A stretch of DNA of 64,000 nt, taken from positions 161,926-225,925 of the forward strand of contig DXVF01000001.1 in the NCBI GenBank assembly GCA_019417465.1. Reading direction: 5' to 3'. The first letter of the stretch is position 1; every line of letters begins with the position of its first letter. Positions 1-12,000 of this stretch are shown here, one piece after another. A program made the position numbers and the translations under genes. This DNA comes from Clostridiales bacterium. GTDB taxonomy: Bacteria > Bacillota > Clostridia > TANB77 > CAG-508. The notes beneath the pieces were generated by a model, which saw nothing but the letters and a program-made list of their open reading frames with translations, was not told the origin of the DNA and searched no databases.

Positions 1-3000
1 TGGTTCAGTTCCATATTCATTTAGCATTTGGACAGCATATTTTGAATTAACTATGCTATTATTTCCAAGTTGTCCACCGACTATTTAATCCCCATGCATA
101 TACTTTTCCATCTTTTGTTAAAGCTAAAGTGTGGCTTAAACCAGATGATATTTTTACTACATCTGTTAAATATGTAGTATCATTTATTTTTACTTGCTCT
201 GGTACAGCAATATTCATTGCACTACTTCCTATACCACATTGTCCAACATCATTTAAACCACTTGCCCATACTGTTCCATCTGCTTTTAACGTAATTGTAT
301 AATTTAAACCTTGTGCTACTTGTGGAATTGTAATTGCATTTTCAGTAGCTCTTGTTACATATATAGTAGCTGATGATATATAACCATTTTTACTATCTTG
401 TGCTATTATTGTTGTCTGTCCTTCTGAAATTGCTTTAACATTTCCATTTGAATCAATTGTTGCAATAGCTTCATTACTGCTAGACCAGTTAATTGTTCCT
501 GTTTGTGGAGCTCTTGCATACATATTAAAGTTTTCTACTACATTTGTAGATATTTTTTTACTTTCTCCAATCTTTAAATAGCTTACTCTATCAGTTATTT
601 CCATATAAGATACATTCATTTCTTTAGCAGATTTTAATGTAGTAGTCATTTTACCTAATAATTGGTATGAAGAGTTTTTACCAACTCCAAGCAAACTTCC
701 ATCTTCTCTTATAAAATATCCTGTTGAACAATCTGTACGGCTATCAGTTCTTGCCATAGAACTGCTTAGTTTTACTATGTTGTTTGTAAGCACTGCTCCA
801 TATTTAGATTTAACTTCTACAAAATAGCTTCTATTTGTAGTTGTATCATCTCCAACTTCTCCTGCTACGTTATTTCCAGCAGCATATACTTTATTTGCAT
901 TATCTAATATATAATGTGTTCCACCAGTTGTTCCTATATCTATAACATCTGTTACATAAGTGGTAGAATCAAATTTACATTGAGTAGGTACTATGGCATC
1001 ACTTGTGGTTCCTATACCATTTTGACCATATGCATTCCATCCCCAACTCCATACTGTTCCATCATTTTTAAGTGCTATAGCTGAATGTGCTGATGCACTT
1101 ATTTTTGCAACATCTTCCATTTTACTTTGTTTTGGTAAAGTATTAGCATTTGATGTTGTACCATTTCCTAGTTGACCATCAGCATTATATCCCCATGCAT
1201 ATACTGTTCCATCTTCTTTTAATGCATAAGATGTGTACATACTAGCTACTATATCAGTAACATCTTGAATTGTTCCTTTTCCAGTTTCATCTTTTACTTT
1301 AGTTGCATATTGTGTTGTTGCTACATTATTCAATCCTAATTGTCCATAGTTATTATACCCCCAAGAATAAATCTCTCCATCCTTTGTTAAAGCTAGACAA
1401 TAGTCATTTCCTCTTGCTATTTTTACAATATCTTTTATTTTATTTCCATCACTATCCACAACATATACAGGTACTGTGGAATCTACATTAGTTCCATTTC
1501 CCAAATTGTAAGATCCATTATTTCCCCAAGATACTACTGTTCCATCTTCTAATAATGCTGATGAACTATCATAACCTACAGCTATATCTTTAACTTTTGT
1601 TAATTTATTTCTTCCATCTGGTGATAAAACTTGTACAGGCTCTGTTTGATTTGTAGTGTTTCCAGTTCCAAGTCTTCCTGATGTACCTATTCCCCAAGAC
1701 CATACAGTTCCATCTTCTTTCAATGCAACTGTAAAGTTTATTCCAGCTGATAATTTTGCCTCTGTATATCCTATGCTATTTGATACAGTTACTGTAATAT
1801 ATTCTTCTAAGTTATTATCTAAATCTGTAACTTTAACTTTTGTATATCCTAATTTTTTAGCTGTAATTAGCCCTGTGCTAGAAACTGTTGCTATAGATTC
1901 ATTCTCTACTTCATATTTAAGATTAGAACTTACAGATTGTTCGTTATCATAAACATTAAAACCTTGCATTATAGAAAGTTCTATTTGGCTCGTTTCATTA
2001 ACTTCTAATTTTACTATCTTTTCTTTTGCTTTAAACTCATCTTCTTCAACTCTTGTTACTAAATATGTATTTTTATATGAACCTGTTGCAAGTTGTCCAG
2101 AAGCTCCTGTTCCTACTGTCCATACTGTTCCATCATTTAAAATATATGCACTATTAATAGTGTTTGAAGAACCTATTGCTGAAAATAATACATTACTTAA
2201 ATTATTTTCTCCTGTTTCATCTTTAACTAGAGTAAACATATCTACTGGTGATGTTACATCTCCTTGTCCTAATTGACCAGATGTGTTTAATCCACATATA
2301 TATGCTTTTCCATCTTTTGTTACCGCTATACTAAATGTATTTCCAGCACTAATAAATGATATATTCTCTATTGCTTTTGTTTCTATATCATCTGTTTCTG
2401 GATCATCATCTAAAATTAAAGCTTCTTTTCTTGTTGTAAAATTAGAAGTTGAACCTTGTGATAATTGACCTGATGTTCCAAGTCCTATCACATAAACTTT
2501 GCCTACATCTTCTTGTAATAAAGTATGTGTTCCACCTGCTACAACATTAGTTAAATTTTCATATATAATTTTATTGCTAGAATCTCCCATTAAGAAAAAT
2601 CCATTCAAATCTGATTTTTCACCATTACCAGCTTGACCATAAGTATTTGCTCCTGAACCATACGCTCTTCCATCACCTCTTAATGCTACAGAAAATGCTG
2701 AACCAGCACTTACTCCTGTTACATTATATGTGTTTAGAACAATTGTTGGTAATTTTTGTGTTGTTGTTGAATTATTTCCTAATCTATAATTTGTACCTAA
2801 TCCCCATGCATATAAAACACCATTTTTGTCTACTGCTAAACTATGAGTTGCTCCTGCAGATACATCTATAATATTTTCTAAGGCTTTTTCACCAGTTTCA
2901 TCTAAAACTTTTACTGCATAAGAAGAATTTGCTGTACCATTTTGTCCTAGTTGACCAGATGTACCAAGCCCCCATGCGTACACCTCTCCATCTTTTGTAA

Positions 3001-6000
3001 CAGCTAAACAATGACTTGCTCCTGCTGCAATTCTTACAACATTAGTTAAATATGTATTTTCATCTATTTTAACTTGAGCTAAATTTCCTCTATATGTAGT
3101 AGTTCCATCACCTAACTGACCATAATTATTTATACCACTCATCCATACAGTTCCATCAGCTTTTAAAATACCTGTAAAACTTGTTCCTTGAACTACCATA
3201 GGTGAAGTTATTATATTGTCTTTATTTTCTGTTACATAAATTGTCGCTTGTGCGCGATAACCATGTAAATCTTCTGTAACAATAATTGTTGTTGTTCCAA
3301 ATTCTCTCGCTGTTAAATTTCCATTTGAGTCAATTGTTGCTACATCTTCATTTGTACTTGTATATGTTAAATTTCCATAAGAAGGTTTTCCTTTTAAATT
3401 CAACTCTTCTACTGTATCTACTTTAACAGTTTTAGTTGTTCCTTTTTTTACATAATCAATTTTGTCTTGAATAGTTAAATAACTTTGTTTTATTTCTTCT
3501 GCATAATTTCTTGTAGAATAGCCTACATCTCCATCTAACAACTGACCATTACTTACTCTACCATTACAATATATGCTTCCATCTTCTTTTATTAAATAAC
3601 TTGTATATGAACTTGTAGAACTTGATTGTAATTTTGTTACATCACTAATTTGTGTATAATATCTACCTACGGTTCTAGTTGCATATGCTTTATTAGTCAC
3701 TGTGTTATCTCCTATTTGACCTTCTGTATTTAATCCCCAACCGTATACTTCGCCATTAGATGTTACAGCATAAGCTGTTGCCCAATTACCACTAATATCA
3801 ACCACATCTGTTAAATATGTAGTTGAATCTATTTTTACTTGTGTTTGTGTAGTTTTAGCATAATTTGTATTGCTAGAACTTGTTGAACTACTTCCATAAC
3901 CTAGTTGTCCATAACGATTCAATCCCCAATTCCAAACTGTTCCATCTGTTTTTAAGCAAATAGTCGTATAGTGTGTTGTAGCTATTTTTTCTACATCAGC
4001 TACATCAGTTGCTTTTACTGGATATTTATATGTAGTTTTAGCACTATTACCTAATTGACCAGATGTTCCAAGTCCCCAAGAATATACTTCTCCTTCTTTA
4101 GACAATGCTGTAACAAATGCACCACCACAACTAATTTGTTTTATTCCTGTTAAATATCCATTATTTTCAACACCATGAACTTGAATTGCATATGAACTTG
4201 ATGTTGTTGTATTATCTCCTAATTGTCCATAATCATTTCTTCCCCATGTCCATACTGTTCCATCTGCTTTTAAAGCTGCAGAATGATCTCTTGCCGCTGA
4301 TACATCTATTATTCCTGTTAAATTATTTCCATCTATATCTTTTACATAGATTGGTGTTTCGGCATTTCCATTACAATTACCTAATTGTCCATAATTATTA
4401 TAACCCCAAGCAACTACTTCTCCATTTTTCTTTAATGCTACAGTAAAATATTGTCCTGCTGCTATATCAACAATATCTGTTAAATATCCTTCACCTTTTA
4501 TACCTACTACTTGTACTGGATTTGTAACTTCTTGAGTTCCAAAGTCACCTTTTCCAAGTTGACCATATGTATTTTCTCCCCATGTCCATACTGTTCCATC
4601 TTGTTTTAGCATAACAGTATGTGCCACACCTGATACTATTTTGCTAATATCTGACAAATCTCTTTTTCCTACTATTACTTGTGCATACGTCTCAAGGCCA
4701 TTTTCTTCATCTTTAATTTTTATACTTGTAGTTCCATCTGCAACACCAGTAATTACTCCGTCTATACTTACATTTGCAATATCTGTATTTTCACTTTCAT
4801 AACTTAAGCTTTGAGTTTTAATTTCTTTTGGATTATCTATATTTAAATTAAATGACTGTATCACTTCTAATTCTATTTTTTTAGTTTCATTTACTTCTAA
4901 TTCGTATAAATTTCCTGCAGTTATACTTGCATTTTCAATTCTTGTCATTTTATTTGAACTTAGCCAAGTCAAATTACCATGTTGACCACTTGTTCCTAAA
5001 CCTGTAACACCGACAGATCCATCCTCAAATGCAAATCCAAAAGTTGTTCCTACAGAATTTGTAAGTGAAACTACTCTTGTAAGATCATTTGCATTTTCAT
5101 CTTTTGCTACTGTAAATACTTTTACTGTAGTTGCTGTATCTATTGATAATTGTCCTGTTGTATTTAGACCTACTGCATACACATCTCCATTTTTAGTTTT
5201 AATATATGTTGCTGCTGATCCTGTTGCTATATCAGATATATTTTCCATAACACCAATATTTGATAATCCTGGTAAATTTATAGGAGCTGTATTATTTGTT
5301 GTTGAATTATTTCCTTGTTGCCCATAATTGTTATATCCCCAAATATATCCAGTACCATCTTCTTTAATTGCTACTGTATGGTTTTCTCCAGATGCTATTT
5401 GCATAATTCCAGTTAATTGAGCTGTTTTTTCACTATTTGTTACTGTTATCAATTCTGCTCTTGTTGTTGTAGTTGTTCCATCTGCAATTTGTCCAACATT
5501 ATTTTGTCCTGCTCCCCAAACTGTACCATCTACTTTTAACATTAATACATTATTAGCACCACATTGTACTTGTATTGCATTATCTCCACCATGCACTTTT
5601 ACTGGTTTTTTTTGAGCTGTTGTACTGTTAATTCCTAATCCCTGATTTGTAGAATCACCCCATGCAAAAACTTCACCGTCTTTGTTTACTACTGCACAAT
5701 TATCATTTCCAGCTGCAATATCAACAATGTTTTCTAAAAATCCATCTCCTGCCTGATTTAAAACTTGTATTGCATATTTAGAAAGTGTTGTAGTTCCATC
5801 ACCAAGTTGGCCTGATGAATTTAATCCCCAAGTCCATACTGTTCCATCTTCTCTTAAAGCTATAACATGTTGTGTTCCAACTTCAATTTTCTTAATATCT
5901 GTTAAATATGTATTTGTATCTATTTTTACTTGGCATGGCTTATTTGTAGAAATTGAAGCACCATTACCAAGTTCTCCACTTCCTGTAGCTCCAGTTGTCC

Positions 6001-7861
6001 ATACTGTTCCATCTTCTTTAAGCATAGCTGTAAATGTTGTACCTGATGCAACTCTTGGAATACTAATTGCTCCTTTTGACACAACATTTATTATGCTTTG
6101 AGCAACTGAAGCCTTTACTGTATCTTCTGCAATAATTGTAACTTGACCTACTGATTTTGCAGTTACTTTTCCTGTATTATCTACTGTTGCAATATCTTCA
6201 TTTGATGAACGATATTCAATTGTTCCAATAGTTTTAGTATAATCTGCTACATTAAATCCATTATAGTAATTTGCATTTACATTTACACTTTCTCCAATTT
6301 CTATATAGTCTTGATTATTGCTTAACTTTAATACTGTTTCATCTAATTTTATGGCAACATATGTAATAGCAGTACGATTGCTCATCATTTGATATGAGCT
6401 TGATACACCATTTCCATATAAATATCCATATTCATCAATCATCAAATTTGTATTTGCATACTGTCCATCAGATAAAGATTTTATTCCTTTAATCTCTTCT
6501 CCTCCAGCTTTTTTAACAGTTGTTGCAACTGTTTTATTTGCTACAGTATTATCTCCTATTTGACCTGAAGTATTTAATCCCCATCCAAAAACTGTTCCAT
6601 CTTCTAGTCTTGCATAGCTTGTTTCATAAAGTGATGAAATTTCTACAACATCTGTAAGTGGTGTTGTTGCATCTTTTAATACTTGTACTGGTACTATCTT
6701 TTTGTAAGCTGCATTTGTAGTAGTTGTACTTGAAGTATTTATACCTAAATTTCCATAACGATTAATACCCCATGCCCACACTGTTCCGTCTGATTTTAAT
6801 GCAATTGTTTGTAATCCTCCTGCATCAATATCTACTACATCTGTTAAATCATAAACTGGATTTGGTATGTATACAGTTGATGCACCATTATTTCCAATTT
6901 GTCCTGATGTTCCAAGACCCCAAGCCATTACTGTACCGTCATTTAATAATGCTACTGAAAAATCTGTTCCTCCTGATACTTTTTTTACATTGTCTAAATC
7001 TGCAAGTCCTGATGTTACTGTTCCATCTTCTTCTACTATGTTAATTGCTTTTTGCACTTTTACTGCGTAAATTCTTTTAAAATTTGCATTTGAAGATGAT
7101 GTATTTCCAACATTAATTCCTAATTGTCCATAATTATTATAACCTGTTGCCCATACATTTCCATTTACATCAACTGCTAACAAATGTGATGAACCTGCTG
7201 AAATCTGTATAATATTATCTAAATCTTGTAATTCTGTAGTTACATTTCCTTCTTCATCTGTTATTTCCACTTGTTTTTTCATGTATACAGGCACACCTGA
7301 ATCACTTGTTGAATTGTTTCCAAATTGGCCATATGCATTTCTACCCCAAGATACTACTTTTCCATCTTGTGTTAATGCAGATACAGTATATGCTCCTGCA
7401 GTAATTTGTTTTATGTTTTCTAAGTATCCTTCACCATTTAATCCAACAACTTGGGTTGGCTCTTGTAAATTTATATTTTCAATTTTTCCGTTTCCTAACT
7501 GTCCATATGTATTATTACCCCATGTCCATACTGTTCCATCTTTCTTCAATACTACTTCAAAAGCATTACCTGTAGCAACTTGACAATTATCTATATTTTC
7601 ACTAGAGAAAGTTAAATTATTTGAAAAAGAGCTCGCTAAAGCTATAGTATCACTTACAATAGCTTCTTCTACACTATTTTCTTGTGTACTATTTTCCTCT
7701 TCATATCCACTTACAACCTTTTCATATTCAAGGCTTTTACTATACTCTTTTTCACTTGTTAATTTCACTGTAGCAAGTCCTACTATTCCTACTGTTAGGA
7801 CTAATAAAATTGCTAAAATCGATGTTTTTAACTTATTCTTTAGTTTTCTGCTAATTTTCAT
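1..7861 (-). CDS. Giant secreted RCC1-repeat / Big_2 surface protein (C-terminus beyond window)
   Basis: Exported protein of more than 2600 residues. A basic N-terminus and one hydrophobic segment (about residues 13-31) form a signal or anchor. The rest is built from RCC1 beta-propeller repeats (D-G-T-V-W-x-W-G, G-Q-L-G motifs) alternating with Big_2 Ig-like modules (S-x-N-E-D-I-A-T-V-D type) near residues 553, 1027, 1505, 1990 and 2464, giving a regular unit of about 478 residues. The start at 7861 has a good AAGGAG ribosome site. The frame breaks at CGGT (76-79) in the last visible repeat. Reading GGT restores the RCC1 consensus G-L-N-S-G-G-Q-L-G and the frame stays open to the window edge. 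Likely a cell-surface adhesion or binding protein; the ligand is unknown. Family assignment is strong, function inferred. Confidence 0.85.
76..79 (-). other. CGGT +1 decoding site (RCC1 protein)
   Basis: In-frame AGT CGG T. Reading continues as GGT GGA CAA CTT (G-G-Q-L), the expected RCC1 repeat sequence. The zero frame stops six codons on. Confidence 0.85.
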
Positions 7862-8007
7862 TTTTCACTGCTCCTTAACTTTCTCTTAAACTTTCTTAAA
7901 AAATTTTTGTTTTTTATAATTAATATATATAATTAAAGCTGTTTAATTAATTATTATCAATAGCACTATTTTTAATATTACATATAAATATAAGAAAAGA
8001 ATATACG

Positions 8008-8037
8008 GAAAAAAGCGGTTCATAACTTGAACCAGCT
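8008..8037 (-). terminator. Hairpin plus U-run in the leader of the RCC1 gene
   Basis: On the minus strand a GGTTCA...TGAACC stem is followed by GCTTTTTT, about 150 bases upstream of the RCC1 start. It could end read-through from the upstream genes or attenuate the RCC1 transcript. No riboswitch consensus was recognised in the rest of the 330-base gap 7862-8191. Confidence 0.45.
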
Positions 8038-8143
8038 TCTATATCATTTAGTTTAATTTTTAATTACACATCATATTACATGTAATATTACATTTATATT
8101 TCACTAGGGATTACTACATTTGAGGATATGTTACAAAATTGAA

Positions 8144-8175
8144 ATAAAAAAAGCAAATTTTTTTCTTTGCTTCTT
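8144..8175 (-). terminator. Rho-independent terminator after the small membrane protein gene
   Basis: The minus strand shows AGCAAA, an A-rich loop, TTTGCT and then a run of T, directly after the stop codon at 8192. Confidence 0.6.
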
Positions 8176-8191
8176 TGTTTTTATTATTTAA

Positions 8192-8558
8192 TTATTTTAC
8201 ACTTGCACTATTAATTCTCGTAATTTCCCCACCTTTTATTTTTATTTCTAGCGTATTATCTACTGAGGATATATAATAGTACTCCTCTTGATTTCTTTGT
8301 ATTTTTTGTACTTCTAATGCATCTTTTTTTACATTCTTTTCTCCAAGTTTTTTAAATTGTTTTACAGCTACTTCTCTTGCTTGTTTTTCTGTTATCTCAT
8401 CATTTTCTTTTATTCCAGAACTTACAATTTCTTGTCCCCATCCGAGTAGTCTTATTTTCTGGCTTAAACAAAATATATAGAGATATGCTAATTAGTATAA
8501 TACAAACTAAAATAGCTAAATTATATAAATTAAAAATCCTCTTTGCTTTAATTTTCAT
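8192..8558 (-). CDS. Small membrane-anchored protein, PepSY/YpmB-like
   Basis: A 121-residue protein obtained only if CGGA at 8441-8444 is read as one glycine; each half alone is too short for ordinary ORF calling. The N-terminus is basic, followed by a single membrane segment (about residues 12-32) and a soluble domain rich in K, E and I. Its central part (E-K-Q-A-R-E-V-A-V-K-Q-F, then a strand pattern Y-Y-Y-I-S-S) resembles a single PepSY-type domain. That comparison is from pattern only. The frame runs cleanly from ATG 8558 to TAA 8192-8194. It lies between two large surface-protein genes on the same strand, so a cell-envelope role is likely. AGGGGGAATTAG precedes the start. Confidence 0.65.
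8441..8444 (-). other. CGGA +1 decoding site (small membrane protein)
   Basis: In-frame ACT CGG A. The continuation GGA TGG GGA CAA (G-W-G-Q) opens an 83-codon frame to the stop at 8192. Confidence 0.75.
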
Positions 8559-8721
8559 CTAATTCCCCCTTTTCTTTTGTTCGCACTTTTATTTTAGCAT
8601 TTATTTTTAATAATGTAAATCTATTATCAATTATGTTTTATCTAGTTATTACTAGTTAATAGTTTTACTTGCAAGCCCATTGCTAAAAGATATTTATAAT
8701 CTTGCAAATTTTATGCACGAC

Positions 8722-8749
8722 AAAAAGGCCCTAAAATAGAGCCTTTTTT
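8722..8749 (-). terminator. Terminator of the Ig-like repeat protein gene
   Basis: The minus strand reads AAAAAAGGCTC, a short loop, then GGGCCTTTTT. It lies in the 472-base gap 8559-9030. The same gap holds two weaker hairpins (near 8775 and 8825) and an imperfect inverted repeat at about 8885-8970. No gene is visible there. Confidence 0.6.
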
Positions 8750-9030
8750 AATATTTCTTGACATGGTTAATAAACTCTTAAAATAGAGTTTTTTCTTTTA
8801 TATTTATTTTCATCTTTAATAAACCTTAAATTAAGGTCTATTTTTTCTATATCTAATTTTAATTATTACGCTATTTTATCAATCATCTACATAAAGCTTC
8901 TATCTTCTCATCTCTGCGTGCTTAAAATGAGATTTTAGAAACTTTATGTATGCACGCAAATAGATTGATATGTTTATTTATTTTTCCTTTTATTTTGATT
9001 TTTCAAGGCTTATTTTAATAAATCTTAAAC

Positions 9031-12000
9031 CTATTCTAAGAAGATTTCATAAGGCTTATCTTCATATTTTACTTTTGCAATTACTTTTTTACCCCTATGT
9101 TTAATTTCAAGCTCTTTTCCATCTAGTTTTTCACTAATTGTATCATTTAGTCTTATTTTTACTTGATTTGCATAGGTTTCTCCATCTAAATATGGATCTA
9201 CATTAATGTATAATTTTTTCTTAGTAACTTTTGTTACTCCTCCTAATACAAATTCGCCATTTTCTTGTACATAAATTTTTACATTACGTCTTAAGCATAT
9301 TAATAATATTAAGAATAGTAATCCTAATATACCTATACTGCCTGCAATTAATTTTGTATTATACTTTTCTTCTGGTTCTTTTTCATCATTAACGCCTAAT
9401 GTTTCAGTCTGTTTTGTATCTTGTTGTGGATTTTTTTGCGTTTCATCATCATTTTTATCATTATTTGCATTTGTTTCTTCTACATCTGATAAACTTTCTT
9501 CTGCTCTTGGCTTTTCTACTTCTGTATTTGTAGTTGTAGTTTGATTATTATTTGTTACTTGATTTAGGTTTGTACTTGTGGTTGTACTTGGGGTAATACT
9601 TCCACCATCATTTGTTTTATTGTCTGTTTTTTCTTGTTCTTCATTTTGTGATTGTTGCTTTTCTACTACAACTATAAAGTTTGTTGTAAATCCACTATAA
9701 CTTATTGTTACCAATTGTGTTCCAATTATATTTTTATCATAATTAGAAATCATATCTTTTGTTACAGGAATAACTGTTATTCCACTTGATTTAATAACTG
9801 TAATTGTAGCACCTGTTACATCAATTTCTTCACCTTGCTTATAATTTGTTTTATTAGCTTGAGTATTAATCGAAATTGCTTTTACTTTGTCTACTAAGTT
9901 TATTTGGAAACTTCCTTTTAAACCTTTATATTCTACAGTAATTGTTTGTTTTCCAATCTTATTTTTATCAAATCCTGATGTCATAGATGCTGTCATTTCT
10001 ATAGTTTCATTTATTTTGCCACTTGCCATCACAATAGATACTTTTCCTCCGCTTAAGTCTAAGCTTTCACCATATTCGTATTCTACTTTATCTGGTGCAA
10101 TAACTTTTAAGCTACTTACATAATCTTCTACATTAACAATAAATTCTTGTGTAAAGCCTTCATAACTTATTGTTACTGTTTGATTTCCTAATTTTTTAGA
10201 ATTATATCCTGATATCATTTCTTTTGTTACATTTATTGTTTCTTTAGCTCCACTTTCTTTTACTATTTCAAGTGTTGCTCCACTTAAATCTAAACTTTCA
10301 CCATATAAATAATCTGTTTTATTTGGCAATGTTTTTAGTATTACACCACTTAATTGGTCTACTACTGTAATACCAAATGTTTTAGTTAGTCCTTTATATG
10401 AAACTTTAATTGTTTTTGCACCTTCAGAACTTGTATCAAATCCTGTTATTGTAACATCAGCATTTGTCATAGCTATTGGGGATAATGCTGTTCCACTTGC
10501 CATTATTACATTTACTTTTCCTCCAGTTAAATCAATTGTTTCATTCACTTTATATACTAATTTTGCTGGTTTTGTAATCGTGATATCTGTAATATAATCT
10601 TCTACTGTAACATCATATGTTGTTGTTTTTCCATTATATGTTATTGTTAATGTTTGTTTTCCTAATTTGTTAGGAATATATCCTGTTACCATACTTAAAG
10701 TTAATGGTATTTCTTCCTTACTTAAACTACTTCTTGTAGCTTCTATTTTTCCTCCTGTCACATCTAAAGCTTCACCATATTTGTATGTTACTTTAGTAGG
10801 AACATTTTTTATTGTAATCGATTTAATATTGTCTTCAACTATTACTGCAAACTTCTCTGTTATTCCTTCGTAAGTTACGCCTATAGTTTGTGCTCCTATT
10901 TTGTTAGGATCAAATGTGCTTATTATAACGGCATTATCTGTTAATGCTACTTTGTTTGTAGCTGTTCCACTTGCCATTACTTTTTGTACAGTTCCTCCTG
11001 CTAAATCTAAGCTTTCACCATATTCGTATTTCACTTTTGTTGGTGGTGTTAATAAAATACCTGTTACGTAATCTGATACTGTTATCTCATACGTTCTTTC
11101 CATTCCTCCATATGTAACTTTTAGGTTTCTTGTTCCTAATCTTGTAGAATCAAATGAGGTTCCATCTACTTCTGTTACCATATTTGGAGTTATAGGTATT
11201 GTAACTGGACCACTACTTCTTACTACTGTTAACTTACCTGCTGCTACATCTAAGGCTTCTCCATATTTATAAGATGTTTTGGGGATAGTAGATATTTGTA
11301 TATCTGATACAACATCTACAACACTTATATTATATGAAGTTTCTTTTGTTACGCCATTTTCTGTATATTTTACAGTTAATGTTAAACTTGTATTTTCTTT
11401 AGTAGAGTCAAATCCTGTTACTATTACATTACTATTTGTTAATGGTATTTCTTCTTTATTTCCATTTTCTCTTGTTACTTCAATAGTACCTGTACTTAAA
11501 TCCAAACTATCTCCTATTTCATAACTTGTTTTTGGAGTTTGTTTTATTTTTATTTGTGTTATTTTATTTATTACTAATATATCAAATGTAACCTCTTTTT
11601 CATCATATCTTACTTTTATAGTTTTTGTAGCTATATTATCAGTTCCAAATGTTACATTAGTTAAATCTATTTCAGATCCGTCTGTTTCTGTTACTATAAC
11701 ATTGGTATCTGTAAATGATTTATCTTCTGTATTTCCACTTTCTTTTGTTATTGTTATTTGTCCACCTGATAAATCAATCATGTCTGAATATCCATAAGTT
11801 GTTTTGTTTGGATTATTTTTAATAGATATTCCTGTTATTGCATCTACTACACTATATGTGTAAGTAGTAGTCTTTGTAACCGTTCCTTCTGTATATGTTA
11901 CTGTTGCTGTTTTTGATGCCATTTCTATAGTTGTATCTAATCCTGATACCATTCCATCTGTAATATTTATTGTCTCAGTATTTCCTGCTTTTCTTATAAT

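Noticed and set aside
7862..9030. Known riboswitch (such as cyclic-di-GMP) ahead of the surface protein genes
   Set aside because: Only terminator-like hairpins were found; no conserved aptamer motif was recognised.
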